Shown here piece after piece: positions 1 to 8,235 of a stretch of 58,760 bases of DNA. Source of the stretch: Bacillota bacterium (GTDB taxonomy: Bacteria > Bacillota > Clostridia > Lachnospirales > Lachnospiraceae); assembly GCA_023391695.1 (NCBI GenBank), contig JAEWAK010000049.1, positions 1-58,760 of the forward strand. Reading direction: 5' to 3'. How positions within the stretch are numbered: position 1 is the stretch's first letter; every line of letters begins with the position of its first letter. The notes under the pieces were generated by a model. It did not search any database. It had not been told where the DNA came from and saw nothing but the letters and a program-made list of their open reading frames with translations. A program made the translations under genes and the position numbers.

Positions 1-35
1 AATATGATATGGTATAAGACAAGGAGGGATTTTTT

Positions 36-1604
36 GTGGAGCTGATTAAGAAAAATGTTCACATGAATAAATTGAAATGTCAAAGCAGCCTTCAGCTTAC
101 CTTAGATGATGATTTTAATGTTCCCGATGTGAAACCGGACATCTATAAAATAATTAAAGAACAGGGCGCTATTAAGATCAATGATGTTAAGATGTCAAAT
201 GGTAAATTGATGGTTAAGGGCGCACTTTATTTTAACATGTTATATTTAAGCGATGAGAATGTGAGACCGGTACATAATATGTCAGGTGAAGTGCCATTTG
301 ACGAATTGGTTCATTTAGATGAGGCCTGCGCGGGCGATGAGGCCATCATTAATTGGGAATTGGAAGATCTGACAATCGGAATCATAAATTCCAGAAAAAT
401 CAGTTCGAAAGCAATCGTTAGCCTGACAGTTCTGGTGGAAGAAGTGTATGATGAGGCTACGGCAGTTTCCATAGAAGGCGACGATAACATTCAATTTGTG
501 AATAAGAACATTATAGTTACGAATATTGCAGTGGATAAAAAAGATACCTACCGCATAAAAGATCAGATACACCTGCCGTCCAACAAAGGTAATATTTCAG
601 AGATTTTATACAGTGAAATTGAACTGCGGAATCCTGAAGTAAGGCTGCTGGAAAATAAATTTAACCAAAAAGGTGAAATACTGGTATTTATATTATATGC
701 CAGTGAAAACGAAGATAATCCGGTGGAATACTTTGAGACGGAAGTGCCGTTCAGTGCAGCAATTGACTGCAACGGGTGCATGGAAGACATGATTGATAAT
801 ATTGATTTTTCCGTTGCAAGCAAAAGCCTGGAAGTAATGCCGGATGCGGACGGGGAAGAACGGATTGTTGATTTGGAAGTTGTTCTGGAAATGGGAATCA
901 AGATATACGAGGAAGAAGAGCTGGAATTGTTAAATGACGTATATTCACCGGCAAATGAATTGGTTCCGGTCCTTAAGGATGCCCATTATGAGAATCTGTT
1001 AGTGAAAAATAACAGCAAGATCCGCTTAAACGACCGGATTAAGATTACGGGAAACCAGCCGGAAATTCTTCAGGTATGCCATGCGGCCGGCGGAATAAAA
1101 GTGGATGACATTGAACTGACTGATAACGGCCTGGATGTAAATGGCATTCTGGAGGTACAGATCCTTTATATCTGTGCAGATGACAACAAACCCCTTAACT
1201 CTCTTAAGGGTATTATACCGTTTACCCAGACTATTGAAGCAAAGGGCATTAAACCTACCAGCATATACCGTGTGAAACCGGCACTGGAACAGCTTAGCGT
1301 CATGATGTTAGACGGTGAGGAAATAGAAGTAAAGGCAGGTATCGGTTTAAATGCCATAGTATTTGATTCCATTACGGAGCCTATCATAACGGATATTGAT
1401 TCCTATGATCTGGACTACGAGAAGCTGCAGGGTATGCCAAGCATTGTGTGTTATATTGTGAAAAACAATGACAATCTGTGGAATATTGCAAAGAAATATT
1501 ATACGACAATGGATAGAATCAGAGAACTCAACGGCCTGGAAGACAATAATTTGAAGACCGGCGACAAACTGATTATAATGAAAAAGGTAGATAAATTAAT
1601 ATAA
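36..1604 (+). CDS. sipL: SipL-like spore coat morphogenetic protein (SPOCS/DUF3794 repeats + LysM)
   Basis: The 522-residue product has no signal peptide. It consists of beta-rich SPOCS (DUF3794) segments over roughly residues 15-440, with a clear repeat start near residue 330 (RLNDRIKITGNQPEI), and a C-terminal LysM domain at about residues 469-517 (YIVKNNDNLWNIAKKYY...GDKLIIM). The same architecture and nearly the same length are known for SipL of Clostridioides difficile, which binds the coat-basement ATPase SpoIVA on the forespore surface. The nearby ispE and spoIIR genes fit a conserved clostridial neighbourhood. I chose the GTG at 36 because AAGGAGGG ends 8 bases before it. It could also be a generic SPOCS-LysM paralogue; domain assignment is firm, the symbol less so. 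Confidence 0.8.
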   Translation: MELIKKNVHMNKLKCQSSLQLTLDDDFNVPDVKPDIYKIIKEQGAIKINDVKMSNGKLMVKGALYFNMLYLSDENVRPVHNMSGEVPFDELVHLDEACAGDEAIINWELEDLTIGIINSRKISSKAIVSLTVLVEEVYDEATAVSIEGDDNIQFVNKNIIVTNIAVDKKDTYRIKDQIHLPSNKGNISEILYSEIELRNPEVRLLENKFNQKGEILVFILYASENEDNPVEYFETEVPFSAAIDCNGCMEDMIDNIDFSVASKSLEVMPDADGEERIVDLEVVLEMGIKIYEEEELELLNDVYSPANELVPVLKDAHYENLLVKNNSKIRLNDRIKITGNQPEILQVCHAAGGIKVDDIELTDNGLDVNGILEVQILYICADDNKPLNSLKGIIPFTQTIEAKGIKPTSIYRVKPALEQLSVMMLDGEEIEVKAGIGLNAIVFDSITEPIITDIDSYDLDYEKLQGMPSIVCYIVKNNDNLWNIAKKYYTTMDRIRELNGLEDNNLKTGDKLIIMKKVDKLI

Positions 1605-1628
1605 CCTTTCAGGTTTTTATACCGATTC

Positions 1629-1685
1629 AAAAGGCTCTGTCCTAAAACAAGGCATCAAAGGTTCCTTGTTTATGACAAAGCCTTT
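1629..1685. terminator. Long hairpin between convergent genes (bidirectional terminator)
   Basis: Outer arms AAAAGGCT (1629-1636) and AGCCTTT (1679-1685) enclose inner arms TAAAACAAGG and CCTTGTTTA, giving one long interrupted stem. It sits between the stop of the sipL-like gene and the stop of the convergent hypothetical gene, the expected place for a shared terminator. A uridine tract is weak on both sides. Confidence 0.6.
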
Positions 1686-1709
1686 ATTAACCGGTATATC
1701 GGAAATGTT

Positions 1710-2318
1710 TTATTCCGTGGCGGCAGAGTCGGAACCTGCCGCGGATTTTCTCCACTCTTCCAGTTTTTCCAGGGTTGTATCCAGGGTCTGTTTGCAGATA
1801 TCCGGCAATTCGCCGCCCCAGGCTTTGGTAGCCTGTTCAAACCCTTTTTTGACCGCATCGATCATTTCGTCTATTTTATCCGGATCACCGCCGGTAAGGG
1901 CTTTGGCAAAAGAAACCAAACGGTCGGAAGTCTGGTTGACTCCCCAGTATCCGTCTTCGGCAATATCGGCTTTCGCCTGTGCTGCGGTTTCTGCGTCAAC
2001 CGGAACTTTGCCCTCCCTTAACAGCTGGTACATTGTGGAGTCATCAAAGGTTTGTCCTTGTTTTAACAGCATCTTTTCCACTAAATCCTTCAGCTGCTTT
2101 GTTCTTTTTTCGGCTTCTGCCTTTAACTGGGATATGGTTGCCGTATCCTGTTTATATACGGTTTTCTTAATGCCGTCATCCGTACTTTTTTCATATACGG
2201 CAGACGGCGTATCCTGACTGTTTTCTGTTGCTGTCTTTTTGGCTGTATCCTTACTCTTTGTCTGGTTTGTCTGTGTGCTTCCATACGCGCCCGAAGCAGT
2301 AACTCCATTTAAACCCAT
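1710..2318 (-). CDS. Conserved hypothetical protein with Ser/Thr-rich N-terminus
   Basis: A 202-residue soluble protein of unknown function. Residues 1-60 are low-complexity, rich in Ser/Thr/Lys/Gln and begin MGLNGVTASGAYG, which looks like a disordered or export-related tail. Residues 60-200 are predicted helical, acidic and better conserved in style (FAKALTGGDPDKIDEMID, then TKAWGGELPDIC and a Glu/Lys-rich helix). There is no signal peptide or membrane segment. I prefer the ATG at 2318 over the GTG at 2327, because the ribosome site AGGAGGG directly abuts that GTG but lies 9 bases from the ATG. It follows ispE on the same strand with a gap of about 90 bases. I do not recognise a function. 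Confidence 0.75.
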   Translation of the reverse strand: MGLNGVTASGAYGSTQTNQTKSKDTAKKTATENSQDTPSAVYEKSTDDGIKKTVYKQDTATISQLKAEAEKRTKQLKDLVEKMLLKQGQTFDDSTMYQLLREGKVPVDAETAAQAKADIAEDGYWGVNQTSDRLVSFAKALTGGDPDKIDEMIDAVKKGFEQATKAWGGELPDICKQTLDTTLEKLEEWRKSAAGSDSAATE

Positions 2319-2410
2319 AACACGCACCCTCCTTGGTAAAATAATTGATTTTGATATGTCCGTATTTATTTAACGATATATGGTAATTATCGGAGGGGCT
2401 ATGGAAAAAC

Positions 2411-3283
2411 TTAATAGTAAGGCTGATATAAATCAGTAAGGAAAACCTGTTTGCCCAAGTCGCTGATTTTAAACTGGTAGAAAGCCTTTTCTGCTTTCTT
2501 TATGTCGTCAAATAACCCAAATACGGTGGGGCCGCTTCCGCTCATTAAAGAACCTGCCGCCCCGTAAGAGAGCATTTTTTCCTTAATTTCCGAAATTATT
2601 GGGAATTCCTTTTCCGTTACGGTTTCCAATACATTGCCGAAAAGAGAAATGGCACCGGAAAGCTCCTTGTTCCGGATGCACTGTATGATTCCGTCAATAT
2701 CCGGGTGTTTTGTGGTGTGATCCAATTTCAGGTTCTCATATACGTATCTGGTGGAAACACTGATCCCCGGTTTTACGATCAGCACCTGACAGGGAGGGAA
2801 GGGAGGCAGTGGGGTAAGGATTTCGCCGATTCCTTCGGAAAGGGCAGTTCCCCTCATAATGCAATAAGGAACGTCTGCCCCCAGGCGGAGGCCCAGTTTC
2901 ATTAAGTCCTTCTTGGATAAATTCAGATTGAAGAGCCGGTTCATTCCATACAGGGCAGTGGCGGCATCTGTACTGCCGCCTGCCATACCTGCCGCAACCG
3001 GTATCTTTTTTTCAAGATTGATGTATACGCCCTGTTCTATATGATATTCTTTTTTGATCAGGGCAGCAGCCTTATAAACAAGATTACTTTCATCCGTGGG
3101 AAGATAATGCAGGTTCGTATGCATTACGATGGAGGGATTATTGGTACGGTTAATGGTCAGCTTATCATAAAGGCCGATGGTCTGCATGATCATCCGGACT
3201 TCGTGATAACCATCCTCCCGTTTCCTTACCACGTCCAGGCCAAGGTTAATTTTTGCATGAGCTTTTAATTTAATTGAATTCAT
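2411..3283 (-). CDS. ispE: 4-diphosphocytidyl-2-C-methyl-D-erythritol kinase
   Basis: A cytosolic GHMP-family kinase of 290 residues, the usual family length. It phosphorylates the 2-hydroxyl of CDP-methylerythritol with ATP, the fourth dedicated step of the MEP isoprenoid pathway. The N-terminal KAHAKINLGL motif (Lys11 is the conserved active-site lysine position) and the glycine-rich ATP loop PVAAGMAGGSTDAAT at residues 95-109, including the catalytic Asp106, are intact. The third GHMP motif SLMSGSGPTVFGLF lies near residue 245. The ATG at 3283 has GGAG six bases upstream. It is transcribed away from spoIIR's stop and toward the hypothetical gene at 1710-2318, probably in one transcript with it. 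Confidence 0.95.
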   Translation of the reverse strand: MNSIKLKAHAKINLGLDVVRKREDGYHEVRMIMQTIGLYDKLTINRTNNPSIVMHTNLHYLPTDESNLVYKAAALIKKEYHIEQGVYINLEKKIPVAAGMAGGSTDAATALYGMNRLFNLNLSKKDLMKLGLRLGADVPYCIMRGTALSEGIGEILTPLPPFPPCQVLIVKPGISVSTRYVYENLKLDHTTKHPDIDGIIQCIRNKELSGAISLFGNVLETVTEKEFPIISEIKEKMLSYGAAGSLMSGSGPTVFGLFDDIKKAEKAFYQFKISDLGKQVFLTDLYQPYY

Positions 3284-3391
3284 AAGTACTCCTGTTTATC
3301 GATATGTAGTAGTAATTATGATTATAAACATAGGAGCCCATATTTGCAATAGCCCCTTTTTTCGAGGCATTCTTACATAAGATTATGGTGC

Positions 3392-4090
3392 TTAATCTTC
3401 CAATAAATCTTTTAATACGGATAAAAGTTTAAATTTCACTTTTATTTTCGGCTCTTCTTTGGAAAATACCGCCTGATATTCTTCGTCGGTCAATACATAT
3501 TTTAATTCCTCTTTGGAAGATTCGGGCACTACGCTGTAAGTTGCGTCCACAAAACATAACGGCGGAAACATAACACACCACCAGTTCTGGCCTTTGGCCG
3601 AGCCCAGTTCCACCCGGACTGCTTCGTATTCTCCGGGCGGAAGGGACAGGTCCCCATATACCTTTAAAGGAAAATAACCCTCTTCCAGGAAAGCGGCAGC
3701 CGTATAATTGTATCCGTTTTCTTTAATAATCCGGTCGGAAATGGCAACCATTTCATCCAGATTATTTTTTAATATATTTCTTGCCTCTTCAATATTTTGG
3801 GCATTTTGAAGTTTCGGGCGGAGCGTAGCCGTTAAGGCTTCCTTTACTACTAGTTTTACAGCCTGGTCCCTGGCGGAATCACTGTTGGCTATTACATGGA
3901 AGCGAATGATTTCCGAGGCTATGCCCTCCTGAAGTTTTTCTGCCTTTGCATCGGAAGGGAAGGCTTTTAATAATAATAAGGAGAAAACGATAAGTAAAAG
4001 GCAAAAGGTAAATATGCAGCGGTAAACATAATTGACAGGTTCAAAATTCTTATGTAAAACTGGTACATTAAAAACATTGCGATTTTTCAT
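3392..4090 (-). CDS. spoIIR: Stage II sporulation protein R (SpoIIR)
   Basis: SpoIIR is made in the forespore under sigma-F and is exported to trigger SpoIIGA-mediated pro-sigma-E processing in the mother cell. The 232-residue product has an N-terminal membrane or signal segment (about residues 22-42, FCLLLIVFSLLLLKAF) followed by the typical FHVIANSDSARDQAVKL motif and the C-terminal NWWCVMFPPLCFVDA motif. I chose the ATG at 4090, preceded by GGAG at four bases. The frame stays open a further 99 codons upstream to 4387, but that stretch is compositionally unlike the gene and extends well beyond the family's usual length, so I treat it as non-coding. The gene lies on the same strand as ispE with about 108 bases between. 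Confidence 0.92.
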   Translation of the reverse strand: MKNRNVFNVPVLHKNFEPVNYVYRCIFTFCLLLIVFSLLLLKAFPSDAKAEKLQEGIASEIIRFHVIANSDSARDQAVKLVVKEALTATLRPKLQNAQNIEEARNILKNNLDEMVAISDRIIKENGYNYTAAAFLEEGYFPLKVYGDLSLPPGEYEAVRVELGSAKGQNWWCVMFPPLCFVDATYSVVPESSKEELKYVLTDEEYQAVFSKEEPKIKVKFKLLSVLKDLLED

Positions 4091-4483
4091 AATACTCCAA
4101 TCCGCCTGAAGGACAGGCTTAATTAGCAGGTTAGACAAAAGGTGCTTGCAATTCATGTACATCTGCGGGACAGCTAATAAGGATATTTCATCAAAGAAAT
4201 CAGAATTATAACTGTCCACAGTGTCATGATAATCAGAGGGTTGATAATTGTTAACTATAGTATTGCCATTATCTGGATTGTTAAACATTTGTAAAAGGTT
4301 ACTATTAATACAAAAATTGTACCGTAATTTATTATTTACAAAGAAAGAATTATACCATTTACGGCAATGGATAATCTCATAAAGCATGTATTGCGGAAGA
4401 GTATTTTGGTATTTAATGTATTTAGGGGAGCCGGGTATCCGGCAGCTGTTACTTAAAAATAAGAACTGTATTGATAAAATCTA

Positions 4484-4512
4484 TTGAATCTTTAAGAAAT
4501 AAATAGTAAAAT
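4484..4512 (+). promoter_or_regulatory. Candidate sigma-A promoter for ddl-murI
   Basis: TTGAAT at 4484-4489, a 17-base spacer and TAAAAT at 4507-4512. Initiation would fall near 4519, leaving an untranslated leader of about 290 bases before ddl. Confidence 0.5.
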
Positions 4513-4516
4513 GAAT

Positions 4517-4558
4517 GTAACTATTCAGGTTCTTAAGAATCGTAGTGGGAATAGTTAC
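4517..4558. repeat. Inverted repeat with nested palindrome at the expected ddl transcript start
   Basis: GTAACTATTC (4517-4526) and GAATAGTTAC (4549-4558) are perfect complements; the enclosed sequence holds the palindrome TTCTTAAGAA. It lies immediately after the candidate -10 box, so it could be a regulator site or a 5' mRNA hairpin. Confidence 0.55.
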
Positions 4559-4810
4559 GATGAATAAAATATTTAAGTGCTTAATAGATATAATATAAGC
4601 ACCATATATTTTTTACCGAATTTTTGCAAAGAAATTAAGCCTAATTTAAGAAATTAATATATATTTTTCATACTGGGACTGATGGCTTTCTACCCGGTCC
4701 GGCAGGTAAAATGGTGTCTCGTTCTTTGGAGCAGTAGCCAGGAACCGGTCAAACCGGGGGAACAAGGTATGAAAATATATCTTTTGGTTATAAAGAAAGG
4801 AAACATTATT

Positions 4811-5896
4811 ATGAATAAAAGGACAGTAGCAGTATTGTTCGGGGGCCAGTCCTCGGAGCATGAAGTTTCATGTGTTTCAGCAACTACCATTATTAAGAAT
4901 ATCAATGCGGATTTATACCGTGTCATTATAATTGGAATTACAAAAGGGGGAAAATGGATCAAGGTAGATTCTGTGGAAGACATACAAACCGGAGCCTGGA
5001 AGAAAGGCACGGTTACAGCCGTTATTTCACCGGACGCCACCCAGAAGGCAGTCTTATTCCTTGAAGGAAATAAGGCGGCGACGGAGAAAATAGACGTGGT
5101 CTTTCCGGCGCTTCATGGGCTTTACGGAGAAGACGGAACCGTTCAGGGATTATTTGAACTGGCCAGGATTCCTTATGTAGGCTGCGGGGTAGTTTCCTCC
5201 GGTGTATCCATGGATAAATTATTTACAAAAATCATTGTGGATACCCTGGGAATCAGACAGGCAAGGTATGTACCGGTCCTTAAAAAGGAATTGGAGCAGA
5301 TGAGCCAGACAGTGGAAAAAGTCGAACAGAAGCTTAAGTATCCTGTGTTTATCAAACCTTCCAATGCCGGATCCTCAAGAGGGGTTTCCAAAGCCCATAA
5401 CAGGGACGAATTAATCAAAGGTTTACATATGGCTGCAGAGCATGATAGGAAGATATTAATCGAAGAAACCATTAACGGCAGGGAAGTGGAATGTGCCGTA
5501 CTTGGCGGGAATGAACCCAAAGCGTCCGGTGTGGGTGAAATTATAGCAGCAGCCGATTTTTATGATTATGATGCCAAATATAATAATGAAGCTTCCAAAA
5601 CCGTATTATCCCCGGAGCTGCCGGGAAATGCAGCTGAAACTATTCGGGATTATGCCGTAAAAATCTTTAAGGCAGTGGATGGATACGGCTTATCCAGGGT
5701 AGACTTTTTTGTAGACAGGCAAACAGGGGAAGTTATCTTTAATGAAATCAATACTTTACCGGGATTTACCGGCATCAGCATGTATCCGATGCTGTGGGAG
5801 GCAAAAGGGATTGGAAAACCGCAGCTGGTGGAAAAACTGCTGCAATTGGCATTTGCCAGAGCTTTGGAATCGGGAGGCGAGGGAGATGGCAAATAG
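4811..5896 (+). CDS. ddl: D-alanine--D-alanine ligase
   Basis: ATP-grasp ligase of 361 residues that joins two D-alanines for peptidoglycan stem-peptide synthesis in the cytosol. The N-terminus VAVLFGGQSSEHEVSCVSA is the family signature; further conserved blocks are HGLYGEDGTVQGL, the ATP-binding KPSNAGSSRGVSK stretch, and the C-terminal FNEINTLPGFTGISMYP. The active-site loop reads DFYDYDAKYN, the form found in D-Ala-D-Ala enzymes rather than in VanA-type D-lactate ligases. I start it at the ATG at 4811, which follows GAAAGGAAAC; an in-frame upstream extension to 4682 has no homologous residues. Its last 11 bases overlap murI, so the two are co-translated. Confidence 0.96.
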   Translation: MNKRTVAVLFGGQSSEHEVSCVSATTIIKNINADLYRVIIIGITKGGKWIKVDSVEDIQTGAWKKGTVTAVISPDATQKAVLFLEGNKAATEKIDVVFPALHGLYGEDGTVQGLFELARIPYVGCGVVSSGVSMDKLFTKIIVDTLGIRQARYVPVLKKELEQMSQTVEKVEQKLKYPVFIKPSNAGSSRGVSKAHNRDELIKGLHMAAEHDRKILIEETINGREVECAVLGGNEPKASGVGEIIAAADFYDYDAKYNNEASKTVLSPELPGNAAETIRDYAVKIFKAVDGYGLSRVDFFVDRQTGEVIFNEINTLPGFTGISMYPMLWEAKGIGKPQLVEKLLQLAFARALESGGEGDGK

Positions 5897-6707
5897 TGCG
5901 CCCATTGGAGTATTTGATTCCGGTATCGGCGGACTGACCGTAGCCAGGGAAATCATGCGGCAGATTCCAAATGAGACGATAATATATTTCGGTGATACGG
6001 CCAGAGTACCCTACGGCAGCAAATCAAAGCAAACCATAATCACTTATTCCAGACAGATAGTTAAATTCCTTCAGACCAAAAATGTAAAAGCAATAGTCAT
6101 AGCCTGTAATACGGCAAGTGCATTTGCACTGGAAACGGTTGCTGCGGAAGTATCCATTCCGGTGATCGGCGTGGTGAAACCGGGAGCCAAGGTGGCGGCA
6201 GAGACCACCAAAAACGGTAATATCGGAATTATCGGTACGGAAGGCACCATAAACAGCGGTATCTATAATTCTTATTTAAGCAAAACCAATCCCAATGTCA
6301 AGGTTTATGGAAAAGCCTGTCCGCTTTTTGTACCTCTTGTTGAGGAAGGCTGGCTTACGGATCCCGTAACGGTGGAGGTTGCCAAAAGGTATATGGATGA
6401 ATTAAAAGACTATGATATAGACACACTGGTTTTAGGCTGCACCCACTATCCTTTGATCCGGCATACCATAGGAGCCATTGCAGGTGATAAGGTGACCCTG
6501 GTCAACCCGGCTTTTGAAACCGCAAGAACCTTGAAGGAGGTTTTGGAGAGCAAAGGCCTTGAGAGTCTGAATCCGGCCGGGGAACATAAATTTTATGTAA
6601 GTGACGGTGCGGAGAAATTCCAGAAATTTGCGGATACCATTCTGCCCTGTGAAGTGGTGGAAACAAAGGATGTTAATATAGAAAGCTTTGCCGGCACATT
6701 AAACTGA
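5886..6707 (+). CDS. murI: Glutamate racemase
   Basis: Converts L-glutamate to D-glutamate for peptidoglycan, without a cofactor. The 273-residue protein shows the N-terminal GVFDSGIGGLTVA motif, the first catalytic cysteine in ACNTAS (Cys74) and the second in LGCTHYPL (Cys185, followed by His187). The ATG at 5886 lies inside the end of ddl (11-base overlap) with GGCGAGGGAG just upstream, so the start is well fixed. Pairing of ddl and murI places two cell-wall precursor enzymes in one operon, with the DUF1934 gene 38 bases downstream. Confidence 0.96.
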   Translation: MANSAPIGVFDSGIGGLTVAREIMRQIPNETIIYFGDTARVPYGSKSKQTIITYSRQIVKFLQTKNVKAIVIACNTASAFALETVAAEVSIPVIGVVKPGAKVAAETTKNGNIGIIGTEGTINSGIYNSYLSKTNPNVKVYGKACPLFVPLVEEGWLTDPVTVEVAKRYMDELKDYDIDTLVLGCTHYPLIRHTIGAIAGDKVTLVNPAFETARTLKEVLESKGLESLNPAGEHKFYVSDGAEKFQKFADTILPCEVVETKDVNIESFAGTLN

Positions 6708-6745
6708 TTTGTACGTGCGACAAAGCGCACAGATGGGAGTTTAAT

Positions 6746-7174
6746 ATGAAAAAAGATGTATTGGTGTCTATATCCGGACTTCAATATGAGCTAGATAAAG
6801 ATGAGGCAGTGGAAGTGATATCGGTAGGAGAATATTACAACCGAGGTGGTAAACATTATATAAAGTATGAAGAAATCCTGGAAGATATGGATGGAGTCTC
6901 AAGCTGTACCCTTAAATTAGCGGATAAACAAATCGATATTATTAAAAGGGGTGCCAGCAATGTGCATATGGTTTTTGAAGAAAATACAAAGAATACCACC
7001 TATTACCAGACCCCCTACGGGGAACTTCAGGTGGGTATTTATACCACCCGGATCAGTGTAACAGAAGAGGAAGATAAAATCATAGCAGAAATCAATTATG
7101 GGCTTGATATTAATTATGCCTTTGTTTCTGACTGCCAGATACAATTAAAAATAACCTCCAGAAAACAGGGGTAA
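6746..7174 (+). CDS. DUF1934 (YwiB-like) beta-barrel protein
   Basis: A 142-residue cytosolic protein of the DUF1934 family, predicted to fold as a small calycin-like beta barrel. It starts MKKDVLVSISGLQYEL, and the central MVFEENTKNTTYYQTPYGELQVGIYT segment (quoted in part; residues about 73-98) is typical of the family. The ATG at 6746 follows GGGAG at seven bases. It is the third gene after ddl and murI on the same strand and probably shares their transcript. Its biochemical role is not known to me; in other Firmicutes it also sits near cell-wall or arginyl-tRNA synthetase genes. Confidence 0.85.
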   Translation: MKKDVLVSISGLQYELDKDEAVEVISVGEYYNRGGKHYIKYEEILEDMDGVSSCTLKLADKQIDIIKRGASNVHMVFEENTKNTTYYQTPYGELQVGIYTTRISVTEEEDKIIAEINYGLDINYAFVSDCQIQLKITSRKQG

Positions 7175-7235
7175 AATAAGCATAAGAGTCCAATGAAAAA
7201 ATTACACGGAAACGCAGGTCATTGAGAAATCCTTG

Positions 7236-7264
7236 TTGACATTTAATTTTAACTGTGTTATCCT
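7236..7264 (+). promoter_or_regulatory. Promoter of the beta-glucoside PTS operon
   Basis: TTGACA at 7236-7241, a 17-base spacer and TATCCT at 7259-7264 (four of six matches to TATAAT). The RAT element begins about ten bases after the -10 box, the usual close spacing for such leaders. Confidence 0.7.
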
Positions 7265-7274
7265 TTGCCTATAA

Positions 7275-7306
7275 GGACTGTTACTGATACGATCAGGCAT
7301 GACCAA
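7275..7306 (+). promoter_or_regulatory. Ribonucleic antiterminator (RAT) site for a BglG/LicT-type protein
   Basis: The bases from GGACTGTTACTGATAC (7275-7290) through ATCAGGCATGACC closely match the RAT consensus GGATTGTTACTG...GCAGGCAAAACC. The last bases overlap the left arm of the terminator that follows, so binding of the antiterminator would block terminator folding. The RNA-binding protein is presumably encoded by the first gene downstream. Confidence 0.92.
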
Positions 7307-7338
7307 AATATACCGGAAGGTGTATTTTGGTTTTTTTT
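7303..7338 (+). terminator. Conditional terminator in the PTS operon leader
   Basis: CCAAAATATACC (7303-7314) pairs with GGTGTATTTTGG (7319-7330) across a GGAA tetraloop with a single G-U pair, followed by eight T (7331-7338). It overlaps the RAT site and is the off-state of the switch. Confidence 0.92.
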
Positions 7339-7365
7339 ATTATTGGAAAATGTTGGAGGTTGGCC

Positions 7366-8202
7366 ATGGAAGTTTTAAAGAAAATCAACAATAATGTTGT
7401 TTTAGCTTTAGATGAAAAGGGTCAGGAAATCATTGCCGTTGGAAAAGGCATTGGTTTTCCTAAGGCTCCGTATACATTGTCTGATACAGGACTTATAGAA
7501 CATGTTTTTGTTAACGCGCGCAATAACAAAATATTGGAAGCTTTTTCAGAACTGCCAATGGAACACATTTTACTGGCGGAAAAGATCATCCGGATGGGTA
7601 AGGAAATGTTACGGAAAGATTTAAACAAAAATATACTTCTTACTTTGTCCGATCATATTTCATTTGCTGCCGAAAGATACCATGAAAATATAACGTTTGA
7701 TTTTCCGCTTAAAATGGATATTAAATATCTGTATCCGGAAGAAATAGCAGTAGGAAAAATGGCCGTTAATGTCATTAATTCTGAATTGGGGATTGAGTTA
7801 TCAAAAGACGAAGTGTCTATGATAGCCATGCACTTTATCAATGCCGAATATAATTTAAACAGCATGCAGGAAACCTATCAAATGACAGATACGGTTCAGA
7901 ACATCATAGGCATTGTGGAAGAATATTTCGGAATCGGGCTGGATGAAGACTCCATATATTATTCCCGGTTTGCAACACATCTCCGTTACTTTATTATGAG
8001 ACAGAAACAGGGAGTTGTTTTCCCGGACGGTGCCGGCAGCTTATTGGTTGAACTTACGGATGAAAAAAGTAAAAGATTAAATGAATGCATTGAGAAAATT
8101 CAGGAATATGTCAGTACAGCATTTGGTTGGAACTGTTCAAAGGAGGAGCGTCTATACTTAATGATTCACATTAATCACCTGATTCACTATAAAGAAAGAT
8201 AA
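7366..8202 (+). CDS. licT: BglG/LicT-family transcriptional antiterminator
   Basis: A 278-residue RNA-binding regulator. Residues 1-55 form the CAT RNA-binding domain (MEVLKKINNNVVLALDEKGQ), followed by two PTS-regulation domains. The phosphorylatable histidines are visible: in PRD1 LSDHISFAAERYH and SMIAMHFINAEYN, in PRD2 FATHLRYFIMR and LMIHINHLIHY. By family knowledge the EII phosphorylates PRD1 to inactivate it without substrate, while HPr phosphorylates PRD2 to activate it. The ATG at 7366 has GGAGG eight bases upstream. It is the first gene of the operon it should control through the RAT at 7275. The symbol follows the family; bglG would be equally fair. Confidence 0.93.
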   Translation: MEVLKKINNNVVLALDEKGQEIIAVGKGIGFPKAPYTLSDTGLIEHVFVNARNNKILEAFSELPMEHILLAEKIIRMGKEMLRKDLNKNILLTLSDHISFAAERYHENITFDFPLKMDIKYLYPEEIAVGKMAVNVINSELGIELSKDEVSMIAMHFINAEYNLNSMQETYQMTDTVQNIIGIVEEYFGIGLDEDSIYYSRFATHLRYFIMRQKQGVVFPDGAGSLLVELTDEKSKRLNECIEKIQEYVSTAFGWNCSKEERLYLMIHINHLIHYKER

Positions 8203-8235
8203 CAGGTGAGTGCAGATGCGCAGATGGAGGAAAAC

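Larger units (their letters stand above)
4091..4810. other. Gene-free, AT-rich divergent spacer between spoIIR and ddl
   Basis: About 720 bases between the divergent spoIIR and ddl starts. It contains a ddl-side promoter and inverted repeat (listed separately), a very AT-rich block at 4560-4670, and a more GC-rich leader at 4680-4780 in which CCCGGT near 4694 and CCGGT at 4745-4749 can each pair with the same ACCGG at 4753-4757. Reading frames extend from both flanking genes into it (to 4387 on minus, to 4682 on plus), but neither has a good ribosome site at the far start. Confidence 0.6.

Noticed and set aside
4682..4810. N-terminal extension of ddl
   Set aside because: The 43 extra residues lack family similarity, and the ATG at 4811 has its own ribosome site and the conserved VAVLFGGQSSEHE start.
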